Shown here: piece by piece, positions 35,183-44,471 of the stretch
Numbering within the stretch: position 1 is the first letter of the stretch
Layout: every line of letters starts with the position of its first letter
The notes under the pieces: generated by a model
What the model was told of the DNA's origin: nothing
The model's input: only the letters and a program-made list of their open reading frames with translations
Database searches by the model: none
Program-made: the position numbers and the translations under genes
Source of the DNA: Microbacterium soli
Lineage (GTDB): Bacteria > Actinomycetota > Actinomycetes > Actinomycetales > Microbacteriaceae
Length of the DNA: 64,000 bases
Assembly: GCF_039539005.1 (NCBI RefSeq)
Contig: NZ_BAABCP010000001.1
Span: 1,054,001 to 1,118,000, forward strand
Direction: 5' to 3'

Positions 35183-37225
35183 GTGGCACACGATGGCCGC
35201 GAGAGTGCGGACGCCCCGCAGCTCGCGAAACGCATCCTCCTGGGGGAACCGCTCACGACGCAGCAGGTCGATGATCAGCTGCTGCCCAAGCGCATGGCGC
35301 TGCCGATCTTCGCCTCCGACGCGCTGAGCTCTGTGGCGTACGGTCCGCAGGAGATGCTGATGATCATGCTCATCGGCGGCACGGCGCTCCTCACGCTGAG
35401 TCCGTGGGTGGCGGCGGCCGTGGTGGTGCTGCTGATCGTCGTGGTGCTCAGCTACCGGCAGATCATCCGGGCGTACCCCTCGGGCGGCGGGGACTTCGAG
35501 GTGGCCCAGCGCAACCTCGGCGAGGTGCCCTCGGTGATCGTCGCCGCCGCGCTGCTGGTCGACTACATCCTCACGGTGTCGGTGTCCATCGCATCCGGCG
35601 TCGACAACATCATCTCCGCGGTCCCGCAGCTGGCCGGGGTGCGGGTGGAGCTCGCGGTGGGGTTCGTCGCCCTCATCGTGATCGTGAACCTGCGCGGCGT
35701 GCGCGAGGCGTCCGCCGTCTTCGCGATCCCCACCTACGTGTTCATCGGGTCCGTCGTCGTCATGATCGGCACGGCCCTGGTGCGGATGCTGCTGGGCGAC
35801 GCCCCCGTCGCCGCGAGCGCGGCGTACACCGTGCACGCGGAGAGCCTCGGTCAGGCGGCCGTGGTGCTGCTGATCCTCCGCGCGTTCTCCAGCGGATGCT
35901 CAGCGCTGACCGGTGTGGAGGCCGTGTCCAACGGGGTGCCGGCGTTCCGCACGCCCAAGATCCGCAACGCGAAGACGACACTCACGCTCATGGGCTCCAT
36001 CGCCGCCGTGCTGTTCGCGGGGCTGACGGCCGTCGCCCTCGTGTCGGGCGTGCATTATGCCGAGAACCCCTGCGACCTCGTGGGCTTCGACTGCACGAGC
36101 CCGCAGCCGAGCCTCATGGCGCAGGTGGCCGCGGCGACGTTCGGCGCGGGCAGCATCCCGTTCTTCCTCATCCAGGCCGCGACCGCCTGCGTGCTGCTGC
36201 TGGCCGCGAACACGGCGTTCAACGGCTTCCCGCTGCTGGGCTCGGTGCTCGCCCGCGAGGGCTATGCCCCGAAGGCGCTGAACACCCGCGGCGACCGGCT
36301 GGTGTTCTCCAATGGGATGCTCGTGCTGGGGCTGGCGGCGGCCGTGGTGCTCGTCGTGTTCCAGGCGAATCTCACGAGCCTCATCCAGCTGTACATCATC
36401 GGCGTGTTCGTGTCGTTCTCGCTCGGGCAGATCGGGATGGTGCGGCACTGGCGACGCATCCTGCGCGGCGGGGCCGGGGTCGCCCCGCAGGACGCCGACG
36501 GCGGGCGGCGCTCGGCGCGCATCGGCCTCGCCGTCAACTCCGCAGGAGCCGTGATGACGGTCGCCGTGCTGCTGATCGTCACGGTCACGAAATTCGCGCA
36601 CGGGGCGTGGATGGTGTTCTTCGCCATCCCCGTGCTGGCGCTGCTGATGCTGGGCGTCAAACGGTACTACCGCGACGTCGAGCAGGAGATCGCCCTCGAC
36701 GACACGACGCACTTCGGCTCCACGGGGGACGTCGCGATCGTGCTGGTGAGCAGGCTGCAGAAGCCGGTCATCAAAGCCCTCGACTACGCCATCGCCGCTC
36801 GGCACGAGAAGACCATCGCCGTGCACATCGCCCTCACACCGGAGGACGGGGAGGAGCTTCAGCGGCAGTGGCGGCAGCACGGCATCCCCGTCCCTCTCGT
36901 GATCGTCGACTCGCCGTACCGCACCTTCGCCCGACCCGTGGAGCAGTTCATCCTCCGGTACCGCGAGCGGCACGGACCGTCGGTGGTGACCGTCTATCTT
37001 CCGCAGTACATCGTCGGTCACTGGTGGGAGAAGCTGCTGCACAACCGCCGCGCGCGCCGCATCGCCGCGCAGCTGATGCTCGTGCACGGCGTGACGATCA
37101 CCCTCGTGCCGTGGCTGCTGGACTCCTCCGAGCTCATCTACGGGCGGCGCTCGCGCCCCCTGCCCGGCCAGCAGCGCGCGGGCCGGCCGGTCGCCGACGA
37201 GGGACGGAGCGGCGACCGGCGGTGA
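35183..37225 (+). CDS. APC-superfamily transporter, KimA-like
   Basis: 680 residues: about 12 membrane helices in the first 480 residues and a C-terminal cytosolic domain. LPIFASDALSSVAYGPQE near the start, a GGGDFEVAQRNLG stretch and the STGDVAIVLVSRLQKPVIKALDYA-type cytosolic region recall KimA/YdaO, a proton-coupled potassium importer inhibited by c-di-AMP in Bacillus. Many homologues are annotated simply as amino acid permeases. No ydaO-type riboswitch fits in the 105 bp upstream. Potassium transport is inferred from family resemblance. Confidence 0.82.
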   Translation: MAHDGRESADAPQLAKRILLGEPLTTQQVDDQLLPKRMALPIFASDALSSVAYGPQEMLMIMLIGGTALLTLSPWVAAAVVVLLIVVVLSYRQIIRAYPSGGGDFEVAQRNLGEVPSVIVAAALLVDYILTVSVSIASGVDNIISAVPQLAGVRVELAVGFVALIVIVNLRGVREASAVFAIPTYVFIGSVVVMIGTALVRMLLGDAPVAASAAYTVHAESLGQAAVVLLILRAFSSGCSALTGVEAVSNGVPAFRTPKIRNAKTTLTLMGSIAAVLFAGLTAVALVSGVHYAENPCDLVGFDCTSPQPSLMAQVAAATFGAGSIPFFLIQAATACVLLLAANTAFNGFPLLGSVLAREGYAPKALNTRGDRLVFSNGMLVLGLAAAVVLVVFQANLTSLIQLYIIGVFVSFSLGQIGMVRHWRRILRGGAGVAPQDADGGRRSARIGLAVNSAGAVMTVAVLLIVTVTKFAHGAWMVFFAIPVLALLMLGVKRYYRDVEQEIALDDTTHFGSTGDVAIVLVSRLQKPVIKALDYAIAARHEKTIAVHIALTPEDGEELQRQWRQHGIPVPLVIVDSPYRTFARPVEQFILRYRERHGPSVVTVYLPQYIVGHWWEKLLHNRRARRIAAQLMLVHGVTITLVPWLLDSSELIYGRRSRPLPGQQRAGRPVADEGRSGDRR

Positions 37226-37246
37226 CCCCGGCGCCCGGAGCGGGCC

Positions 37247-39550
37247 TCACCGGAAGGAGCGCAGGCGCAGGCTGTTGCCGACCACGAAGACGCTCGAGAA
37301 GGCCATCGCGGCACCGGCGAGCATGGGGTTGAGCAGGCCGAGGGCCGCCAGCGGGACGGCGGCCGTGTTGTACGCGAACGCCCAGAACAGGTTGCCCTTG
37401 ATCGTCCTCAGCGTGCGCCGGGAGAGGCGGATGGCATCCGAGGCCGCACGCAGGTCCCCGCGCACGAGGGTGATGTCGGACGCCTCGATGGCGGCATCCG
37501 CGCCGGTGCCCATCGCCATGCCCAGATCGGCCTGCGCGAGGGCGGGCGAGTCGTTGACGCCGTCGCCGACCATGGCGACGACGCGCCCGTCGTCCTGCAG
37601 TCGCGCGACGACGGCGACCTTGTCGGCCGGCAGCACCTCGGCGATCACCTCGGCGATGCCCACCCGGGCGGCGACGTCCCGGGCGACCGCCTCGTTGTCA
37701 CCGGTCAGCAGCACGGGCGTCAGCCCCAGCGCCTTCAACTGCGCGACGGCCTCCGCGCTCGTGGCCTTGAGCTCATCGGCGACGGCGATCATGCCCCTGG
37801 AGGCGCCGTCCCAGGCGACGAGGATCGCCGTCCGCCCGGCGGCCTCGGCATCCGCCTTCGCCGCCAGCAACGCCTCCGACGGATGCACGGACCAGTCCTC
37901 CAGCAGGGACAGGCGCCCGGCCAGCACGGCGTGCCCGTCGACGATGCCGGAGACCCCGAGGCCCTCGTGGTTCTGGAACGACTCGACGGGCGGCAGCGCG
38001 GTGCCGTCGGTCGGAGCATCCGTCGTCGTGTCGGCGTGTCCGTCCTCGACACGCCGCGCCGGGCCCGCCGGCTCCGAACGGCGGTGCGCATCCCGCGCGC
38101 GCGAGGCGATGGCGCGGGCGATGGGATGCTCGCCGGCGTGCTCGACGGCGCCGGCCAGGCGCAGCAGCTCCGCGGCATCCGTACCCTGCTCGGGCACCAC
38201 CTCGACGACGGTCATGCGCCCCTCGGTGACCGTGCCGGTCTTGTCGAGCAGGATCGTGTCGACGCGGCGGGTGGACTCCAGCACCTCCGGCCCCTTGATG
38301 AGGATCCCCCGCTGCGCGCCACGGCCCGTGCCCACCAGGAGCGCCGTGGGCGTGGCCAGCCCCAGCGCGCACGGGCAGGCGATGATGAGCACGGCGACAG
38401 CGGCGGTGAACGCCATGGACGCCGGGAAGCCCAGCAGCAGCCAGGCCACCAGCGTCACCAGGGCGATGCCGATGACGATCGGCACGAAGACGCCCGAGAT
38501 GCGGTCGGCCAGGCGCTGCACCTCGGCCTTGCCGGTCTGCGCGTCCTCGACCATCCGGGTCATCTGCGCGAGCTGCGTGTCGGCGCCGACGCGGGTGGCT
38601 CGCACGACCAGACGCCCGCCGGCGTTCACGGTGGCGCCGGTGACGGCATCCCCCGCCACCACCTCGACGGGGACGGACTCCCCGGTGATCATCGACCGGT
38701 CCACGGCCGAGGTGCCGCCGGTCACGACGCCGTCGGTCGCGATCTTCTCTCCGGGGCGGACGACGAACTCATCGCCCACGCGCAGCTCGGCGATGGGGAT
38801 GCGCACCTCGGCACCGTCGCGCAGCACCGCCACGTCCTTCGCCCCGAGCTCCATCAGCGCACGGAGCGCCGCACCGGCCTGCCGCTTGGCGCGCTTCTCG
38901 ACATAGCGTCCTGCGAGCACGAACATCGTCACGCCCGCCGCGACCTCGAGGTAGATGCTGCCTGCCCCGTCGGTGCGCTCGAACGCGAACGAGAACCCGT
39001 GCCTCATGCCGGGCATCCCGGCCGTGCCGAGGAACAGCGCGTACAGCGACCACAGGAACGCGGCCGAGGTGCCGAGGCTGATCAGGGTGTCCATGGTGGC
39101 CGCGCCGTGGCGCAGGTTCACCCAGGCGGCGCGGTGGAACGGCCAGGCCGCCCACACGACGACAGGTGCTGCGAGCGCCAGCGACGCCCACTGCCAGTAG
39201 GTGAACTGCAGCGCGGGGATCATCGCCAGCAGGATGACCGGCACGCTCAGCACGATGGATCCGATCAGACGGTGTCGCAGCACACGCAGCTCGGGGTCCT
39301 CATCATCGTCCTGACGGGGCTGCTCTGCCGCGGGGACGGATGCCGTGTACCCGGCGTTCTCGACCGTGGCGATGAGCAGCGCCGGGTCCACGGCCCCCGC
39401 GACGACGACCTGGGCCTTCTCCGTCGCATAGTTGACGGTGGCGGTGACGCCGTCGAGCCTGTTGAGCCTCTTCTCGATGCGCGTCGCGCACGAGGCGCAC
39501 GTCATCCCGCCGATGTCGAGATCGATGCGGGAGGTCTCTGCGATGGTCAT
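37247..39550 (-). CDS. copA: Copper-translocating P1B-type ATPase
   Basis: 767 residues. One N-terminal metal-binding domain (GGMTCASC near 14-21), the membrane CPC motif in [15 protein letters not shown], the phosphorylation site DKTGT, the GEHP(I) motif of the nucleotide domain and [16 protein letters not shown] in the penultimate helix region ([12 protein letters not shown]) and [12 protein letters not shown] in the last helix are characteristic of Cu+ pumps. It exports Cu+ from the cytosol. It follows the chaperone gene by 21 bp, and both are downstream of two CsoR-type boxes. Confidence 0.95.
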   Translation of the reverse strand: MTIAETSRIDLDIGGMTCASCATRIEKRLNRLDGVTATVNYATEKAQVVVAGAVDPALLIATVENAGYTASVPAAEQPRQDDDEDPELRVLRHRLIGSIVLSVPVILLAMIPALQFTYWQWASLALAAPVVVWAAWPFHRAAWVNLRHGAATMDTLISLGTSAAFLWSLYALFLGTAGMPGMRHGFSFAFERTDGAGSIYLEVAAGVTMFVLAGRYVEKRAKRQAGAALRALMELGAKDVAVLRDGAEVRIPIAELRVGDEFVVRPGEKIATDGVVTGGTSAVDRSMITGESVPVEVVAGDAVTGATVNAGGRLVVRATRVGADTQLAQMTRMVEDAQTGKAEVQRLADRISGVFVPIVIGIALVTLVAWLLLGFPASMAFTAAVAVLIIACPCALGLATPTALLVGTGRGAQRGILIKGPEVLESTRRVDTILLDKTGTVTEGRMTVVEVVPEQGTDAAELLRLAGAVEHAGEHPIARAIASRARDAHRRSEPAGPARRVEDGHADTTTDAPTDGTALPPVESFQNHEGLGVSGIVDGHAVLAGRLSLLEDWSVHPSEALLAAKADAEAAGRTAILVAWDGASRGMIAVADELKATSAEAVAQLKALGLTPVLLTGDNEAVARDVAARVGIAEVIAEVLPADKVAVVARLQDDGRVVAMVGDGVNDSPALAQADLGMAMGTGADAAIEASDITLVRGDLRAASDAIRLSRRTLRTIKGNLFWAFAYNTAAVPLAALGLLNPMLAGAAMAFSSVFVVGNSLRLRSFR

Positions 39551-39571
39551 GGGTGCTCCGGAATCGGATGC

Positions 39572-39781
39572 TCAGGCGACGACGGCCCGGTAGCCCGCCT
39601 CGTCGACGGCGGCGATCACGGCATCCGGGTCCACGGGGGCCACGGAGGTGACGATCAGGCGCCCCGTGGCGGCGCTCACGTCGATGCCCTCGACGCCGGC
39701 GATCTGCTCGACCTCCTCGCGTACGGACATCTCGCAGTGCGCGCAGGTCATCCCGGTCACCTGGAACTCTGTGGTGGTCAT
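39572..39781 (-). CDS. copZ: CopZ-type copper chaperone
   Basis: 69 residues forming one heavy-metal-associated domain: VTGMTCAHCEMSV holds the CxxC Cu+ site at about residues 13-16. It ferries Cu+ to CopA, encoded just downstream. First gene of the cop operon. The csoR regulator gene usually found alongside is not in this stretch. Confidence 0.93.
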   Translation of the reverse strand: MTTTEFQVTGMTCAHCEMSVREEVEQIAGVEGIDVSAATGRLIVTSVAPVDPDAVIAAVDEAGYRAVVA

Positions 39782-39801
39782 CTCGTCCCCTCGATCGCTA
39801 A

Positions 39802-39816
39802 TACCCCCCTAGGGTA
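39802..39816. promoter_or_regulatory. CsoR-type operator 1
   Basis: TACCC-N5-GGGTA, 20 bp upstream of the copZ start. It matches the core of the actinobacterial CsoR consensus ATACCC-N5-GGGTAT. Confidence 0.72.
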
Positions 39817-39837
39817 CTCTTGTCCTGCCTCAACCAG

Positions 39838-39854
39838 ATACCCTCTCTGGGTAT
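39838..39854. promoter_or_regulatory. CsoR-type operator 2
   Basis: ATACCC-TCTCT-GGGTAT, a perfect 6+6 inverted repeat, 22 bp beyond operator 1. Two sites suggest graded copper-dependent derepression of copZ-copA. Confidence 0.78.
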
Positions 39855-39989
39855 TCCGGTTCGTCGGATCGGCAGGAGGCGGCGCCCGCCCTGCGACGGG
39901 GATGGGGAGTTGTCCCCGCGCGTGCACAGCGCCCCGCGGGGTAGCCTCGTCCAGGACGACGCAGAGCGAGACACCTCAGGAGAGCCGAC

Positions 39990-41198
39990 ATGATCGATGT
40001 GGACATGGGCCAGCTGTCGCTCGCGCAGCAGCTGCTGACCAGGCAGAGCGAGCACGCGGATGCCATCGGGAAGCACCTGGAGCAGTACGCGCGCATGACG
40101 GCGGGCGAGCTCGGCCTCATCCTCATGCTCTTCAAACCGATCGGCGACGCCGTCGTGGACGCGGGCATCGGCGTCGCGAACCTCTCCCGCAGCGCGTCGA
40201 GCCTCGGCGCCGAGCGGATGGGGCAGACCGTCCAGGCCTATCAGGATGCCGAGGAACGGGCGCACGAGCTGATGAGCCGGGTGATCCTCATCCTCACCCA
40301 GCAGCCGCTGCCGCCGTACCAGGCGCCGGAGATGCCGACCCTCGGCGGCGCGATCGACCAGGCTCCGTCGCGCTACGGCGAACCGGACGGGAACCTGTTC
40401 AACCAGATCTTCTGGGACGGCTTCTCGTTCGGCGAGTGGGCGGATGAGACCTCGCAGCGGGTGACGGACCGCATCCGCTCGGGGTTCTCCGACTCGCGCG
40501 AGGTCGTCGAGACCTCGGATGCCCGGTCGTACCTGCCCCGCCCACAGGGCGAGGATCCCGAGATCGAGAGCATCCGATGGAGCGCGGGGCCGATCTTCGG
40601 CGGGGTCGACTGGATCTGGGAGCAGCTGTTCGGATACTCCCTCCTCGAGGAGATCACCAAGCCGTTCGTCGGCGACTGGGAGAGGATGCGGGAGGCCTCG
40701 CAGGCCTGGAAGCACACCGGCGACGCGCTCACCGCCATCTCGCAGAACTACATGGGCCTGCTCCCGCCACTGGCCGTCTGGCGAGGCAAGGGCTCGGAGG
40801 CCTTCCTCGCCGCGGCGGGCGTCATCTCGCAGGCCCACACCGTCGCTGCGGGTCCGACGGGGCTGATCTCCACGGCGCTGACAGGCCTGATCTTCGCCTG
40901 CAAGCAGGCCGTGAGCCTCATCCTCGGGTACCTCAAACAGCTCGGCTACGACCTCATGCTCATGGCGGGCATGGCCGCCGTCCCCGTGGCCGGCTGGCTG
41001 GTCGACGCCGTCGTCGGTGCGATCAAGATCATGGAGTGGATCGACCAGGCGCGCAAGATGTACAAGATCATCAACTTGATCTACGACCTCGTCTCCAGCA
41101 TGGCGGGCAACGTCTCCTCCGCCGTGGACGCGGCGCTGCGCATGTCGGACCTGTACGAGGGGATCATCCGGGCGGGAGCTGTCCGTGTCGGCGTCTGA
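39990..41198 (+). CDS. WXG-motif helical protein of an orphan type VII-like operon
   Basis: 402 residues. Mostly helical; a WRGKG segment (WxG, about residue 265) resembles the turn of WXG100 proteins, and hydrophobic helices lie around 280-340. No signal peptide. I do not recognise the whole protein. It heads four closely linked genes, of which the third encodes a clear WXG100 protein, so it may be a long WXG-like substrate or a scaffold. AGGAGAG precedes the ATG. No EccC-type ATPase or other secretion gene is near. Confidence 0.72.
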   Translation: MIDVDMGQLSLAQQLLTRQSEHADAIGKHLEQYARMTAGELGLILMLFKPIGDAVVDAGIGVANLSRSASSLGAERMGQTVQAYQDAEERAHELMSRVILILTQQPLPPYQAPEMPTLGGAIDQAPSRYGEPDGNLFNQIFWDGFSFGEWADETSQRVTDRIRSGFSDSREVVETSDARSYLPRPQGEDPEIESIRWSAGPIFGGVDWIWEQLFGYSLLEEITKPFVGDWERMREASQAWKHTGDALTAISQNYMGLLPPLAVWRGKGSEAFLAAAGVISQAHTVAAGPTGLISTALTGLIFACKQAVSLILGYLKQLGYDLMLMAGMAAVPVAGWLVDAVVGAIKIMEWIDQARKMYKIINLIYDLVSSMAGNVSSAVDAALRMSDLYEGIIRAGAVRVGV

Positions 41199-41673
41199 TG
41201 ACGATTTCGAGCCGGTCGACGGGACGTTCCCCGAGAAGCTCGCGCACATGCTCCGCGTGATCCAGGAGCAGACCGCCGCGCTGGAGGCGGATCGGGCGGC
41301 GCACGAGGCGGCGTTCGCCGACGCCGAGAAGAAGCGCGCGGAAGCCGCCCGCGCGGGCGAGCTCGGACCGGAATGGCGCATCGTCCAGCGCCGGATCGAC
41401 ACCGGGCGGACGACGTTCGCCGACGTGCTCTCCGGCGCCGACACCTCGGAGGAGGCCGAACGGCTGCGCGGCATGGCGCGGCAGAACCTCTCCCGACTGC
41501 GCGCCTCGTGGGAGGAGTCGCTCGACGACGAGGACGAGCCCGCGGCCCGCGCGGAGCGAGCACCGCATCTTCAGGCTCAGGGCCTGGCCCGCGAGGCCCA
41601 GCAGAACTACGACGAGATCGCCGCGCAGATCGCACAGACCCTGCGCGACGCACGACGAGGAGGACAGTGGTGA
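41185..41673 (+). CDS. Coiled-coil hypothetical protein of the WXG operon
   Basis: 162 residues, highly charged and helical, with heptad-like stretches at about 20-50 and 75-110, no membrane segment and no recognised family. GTG start overlaps the end of the previous gene by 14 bp, with GGGAG 6 nt upstream. The stop overlaps the WXG100 start (GTGA). Such small helical partners often act as chaperones for secreted WXG substrates; that is inference. Confidence 0.72.
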   Translation: MSASDDDFEPVDGTFPEKLAHMLRVIQEQTAALEADRAAHEAAFADAEKKRAEAARAGELGPEWRIVQRRIDTGRTTFADVLSGADTSEEAERLRGMARQNLSRLRASWEESLDDEDEPAARAERAPHLQAQGLAREAQQNYDEIAAQIAQTLRDARRGGQW

Positions 41674-41966
41674 GCGAGAGCGCCTACAAGGTCGAGCCCG
41701 ACACGCTCGATATCGCCGCGACGGACATCACGAGCACCCGGGAACTGATCGACGGGCACCAGCTGGAGCTCGATCAGGCCACGGCCGAGCTCCTGACCCA
41801 GTGGACGGGTGCGGCGTCGGAGGCATGGGGGCGGACTCAGGCCGGCTGGCAGAGCGACCTCGGCGACGCGATGGCCGCGGCGACGGCGCTGTCGACGGCC
41901 GTGCGCGAGGCGGCGGACGGCTATCGGGATGCCGATGACGCCGTCTCCCGCGCATGGAGCATCTGA
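41670..41966 (+). CDS. WXG100-family protein
   Basis: 98 residues, the canonical length. Two helices flank QWTGAASEAW (about 45-54), which carries the WxG turn, as in EsxA/EsxB. These proteins dimerise and are exported by type VII secretion through a C-terminal YxxxD/E signal; a GYRDADDAV stretch near the C-terminus partly resembles this (YxxxD). GTG start overlaps the previous stop. No secretion machinery is encoded nearby, so export would rely on components elsewhere. Confidence 0.85.
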   Translation: MSESAYKVEPDTLDIAATDITSTRELIDGHQLELDQATAELLTQWTGAASEAWGRTQAGWQSDLGDAMAAATALSTAVREAADGYRDADDAVSRAWSI

Positions 41967-42527
41967 GTGTACGTCGGGCACGGCAGGAGCACGAGAATCG
42001 CCCCGGGCACGGATCGGCACGGCATCCGCGGGGCGCGGTTCATCGTGCGCGCCGCCCCCGCCGCCGCGCTGAGTGAGGGCGTCTCCGCTCTGCGGTCCGC
42101 GCGCTTCGTCCCGGACACGACGGCTCTGCAGGCGACGCTGACCGCATCAGGAGGCCCGTGGGTCGCACAGGCCCTGACCATCGGCCGCCCCGCACGTCGA
42201 TGGGCGCTCACGCACATCGACTACGAGTACTTCCCGCTGAACCTGCTGCCGTTCCTGTGGCCGCGCGTCGCCCTGACCCTGGCCATCGCCTGCGCACGGG
42301 CCACGGAGGACGGCACCGAGCTGATCGTGTACGCCCAGCCGTCGATGCTGCGCGCCGGGGAGCGGACGAACGACAGCGGCCCGCTCATGGTCAAGGCCGC
42401 GGAGGCCCTGCAGCGCCGCTTCACGGCATCCGGCGCCCTCATCAGCCACGGCGAGGTCGCCCGCATCGACGATGACGGCTGCCCCGCCTCCCGCGCCTTC
42501 GTGCGACAGCGCCTCGGCTGGAGCTGA
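41967..42527 (+). CDS. Hypothetical protein, last gene of the WXG operon
   Basis: 186 residues starting at a GTG directly after the WXG100 stop, so clearly co-transcribed. There is a basic N-terminus, an alpha/beta middle (ALTIGRPARRWALTHIDYEYFPLN) and a helical C-terminus. No transmembrane segment or nuclease motif is seen. I do not recognise the family. Position after a WXG100 gene would suit a cytoplasmic partner or immunity-like protein, but there is no direct sequence support. Confidence 0.68.
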   Translation: MYVGHGRSTRIAPGTDRHGIRGARFIVRAAPAAALSEGVSALRSARFVPDTTALQATLTASGGPWVAQALTIGRPARRWALTHIDYEYFPLNLLPFLWPRVALTLAIACARATEDGTELIVYAQPSMLRAGERTNDSGPLMVKAAEALQRRFTASGALISHGEVARIDDDGCPASRAFVRQRLGWS

Positions 42528-42585
42528 GCCGGACACCGCGCGCCGCCTGTTCGAGCTCGATCGTGACGAGCGACCGGAGGATTCC

Positions 42586-43413
42586 CTATTCCGCCGACAC
42601 CGCCACCTCGGGTCCGCGGGCGTGGTGACGCCCGATGGGGGTGACCATCGGCGTTCCCGACACGGGATCGACCGTCACGTGGTTCGCCATCCCGAACACC
42701 TCGCGGACCAGGTCGCTCGTGACGACCCGCTCCGGCGCCCCCACCGCGTGCACCCTGCCCTGCTTCATCGCGACGAGCTGATGGCTGTATCGCGCGGCGA
42801 GATTCAGATCGTGCAGCACCATCACGATCGTCGTGCCCCGCCGGACGCTCAGGTCCGTGAGCAGGTCCAGCACCTCGACCTGGTACGCCACATCGAGGAA
42901 GGTGGTGGGTTCGTCGAGCAGGAGGATGTCCGTCTCCTGGGCGAGGGCCATCGCGATCCACACCCGCTGGCGCTGGCCGCCGGAGAGCTCGTCGACGCTG
43001 CGGTCGGCGAGATCGGCGATGCCGGTGGCCTCGAGCGCGTCGGCGACGACATCGTGGTCGTGCGCGCTCCAGCGAGACATCGCCCGCTGATGCGGGTGCC
43101 GCCCGCGCCCCACGAGGTCGGCGACGGCGATGCCCTCCGGAGCGATGGGCGACTGCGGGAGCAGCCCCAGCACCCGGGCGACCTCCCGGGTGGAGCGGCT
43201 GCGGATCGACGCGCCGTCCAGCAGGACCCGGCCGGATGCCGGGCGCAGCAGCCGGGCCAGGGCGCGCAGCAGCGTGGATTTGCCGCATCCGTTCGCCCCC
43301 ACGATCGACGTGATCCGTCCGGGCGCGATGGTCAGGTCGAGCCCTTCGACGACGAGACGGTCGCCGTAGCCGAGGGTGATGTCGACGGCTTCGAGCTGAT
43401 GACTCACGGTCAC
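42586..43413 (-). CDS. Siderophore ABC transporter ATP-binding protein (FecE-like)
   Basis: 275 residues. Walker A GANGCGKST, signature LSGGQRQR and Walker B ILLLDEPTTFLD are present; YGDRLVVEGLDLTI and LPQSPIAPEGI are typical of the FepC/FecE group. It powers ferric-siderophore import. The GTG start at 43413 overlaps the permease stop as GTGA. Last gene of a four-gene operon that begins with a lipoprotein under a DtxR box. Confidence 0.94.
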   Translation of the reverse strand: MTVSHQLEAVDITLGYGDRLVVEGLDLTIAPGRITSIVGANGCGKSTLLRALARLLRPASGRVLLDGASIRSRSTREVARVLGLLPQSPIAPEGIAVADLVGRGRHPHQRAMSRWSAHDHDVVADALEATGIADLADRSVDELSGGQRQRVWIAMALAQETDILLLDEPTTFLDVAYQVEVLDLLTDLSVRRGTTIVMVLHDLNLAARYSHQLVAMKQGRVHAVGAPERVVTSDLVREVFGMANHVTVDPVSGTPMVTPIGRHHARGPEVAVSAE

Positions 43414-44471
43414 AGTGACGCCCCCTGTCTGTTGATGCGGATGAGCAGATAGATCAGATACGGTGCTCCGAGCACGCCGGTGATGACGCCGACGGGGTAC
43501 CGGGAGCCGAGGGCGAACTGGCCGATCAGGTCCCCGGCCAGGACGAGCACGGCCCCCACCAGTGCGCTGGGGACCAGCAGCGCGGCGCCGGGGCCGGTGA
43601 TGCGCGCGGCGATGGGCCCGGCCATGAACGCGACGAAGGCGATCGGCCCGGTCGCGGCGGTGGCGAAGGCGAGCAGCGCCACCGCACCGACGATGAACAG
43701 CGCTCGGGTCGCATCGACCCGCACCCCGAGGCCGGCCGCGGAGTCGTCGCCCAGTCGCAGCATCCCCAGCGCGCCGGACTGCGCGAGCAGCACCGGCAGC
43801 ACGACCAGCAGGACGATCGCGAGGGGTGTCACCCGCTCCCAGGAGGCGTTGTTGAGGCTGCCGGTGAGCCACTGCATGGCGGTCTGGATGTCCCACTGCG
43901 CGGCGCGCGAGAGCACGTACGAGACGACGCTCTGCAGCATCGCGGCCACGCCGATCCCGATGAGGATCAGCCGGGTGCCGGCGAAGCCGCCGCGCACGGA
44001 CAGCAGGTAGATCGCGAAGGCGGTCACCAGGGCGCCGCCCAGGGCCAGCAGCCCCACCACGGGGCCGTCCGCCGACAGCACGATGATGCCGAAGACGGCC
44101 GCGGCGCTCGCCCCCTCGGAGATGCCGATGATGTCGGGGGATGCCAGAGGGTTGCGCAGCATGGTCTGGAAGGTGACGCCGGCGATGCCGAACGCAGCCC
44201 CCGCCAGGACCGCCAGCACGGTGCGCGGCAGCCGCAACTCGCCGACCGTGAAGGACGCGCCCGGCACGGGGCGGCCGAGGATCACCTGGATGACCTCGCC
44301 GGGGCCGTAGAAGGTGTTCCCGACCATGAGGGCCGTGCACACCAGTGCCAGCAGCAGCGCGCCGAGCACGATGCTCGCCATCGCATGGCGTCGGTGGCGG
44401 GCTCGCCGTCCCCGGCGCACGGCGGCGGAGGTTCCTGCGGCGGGTGCGGAGCGGTCCACGTCGACGGTCAC
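43410..44471 (-). CDS. FecCD-family siderophore permease (second)
   Basis: 353 residues, about ten membrane helices. RLPRTVLAVLAGAAFGIAG and MLRNPLASPDIIGISEGAS are the signature of BtuC/FecCD permeases. It forms the membrane channel with the adjacent paralogous permease, whose stop overlaps this GTG start. The N-terminus is a basic cytosolic tail of about 30 residues. Confidence 0.94.
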   Translation of the reverse strand: MTVDVDRSAPAAGTSAAVRRGRRARHRRHAMASIVLGALLLALVCTALMVGNTFYGPGEVIQVILGRPVPGASFTVGELRLPRTVLAVLAGAAFGIAGVTFQTMLRNPLASPDIIGISEGASAAAVFGIIVLSADGPVVGLLALGGALVTAFAIYLLSVRGGFAGTRLILIGIGVAAMLQSVVSYVLSRAAQWDIQTAMQWLTGSLNNASWERVTPLAIVLLVVLPVLLAQSGALGMLRLGDDSAAGLGVRVDATRALFIVGAVALLAFATAATGPIAFVAFMAGPIAARITGPGAALLVPSALVGAVLVLAGDLIGQFALGSRYPVGVITGVLGAPYLIYLLIRINRQGASL

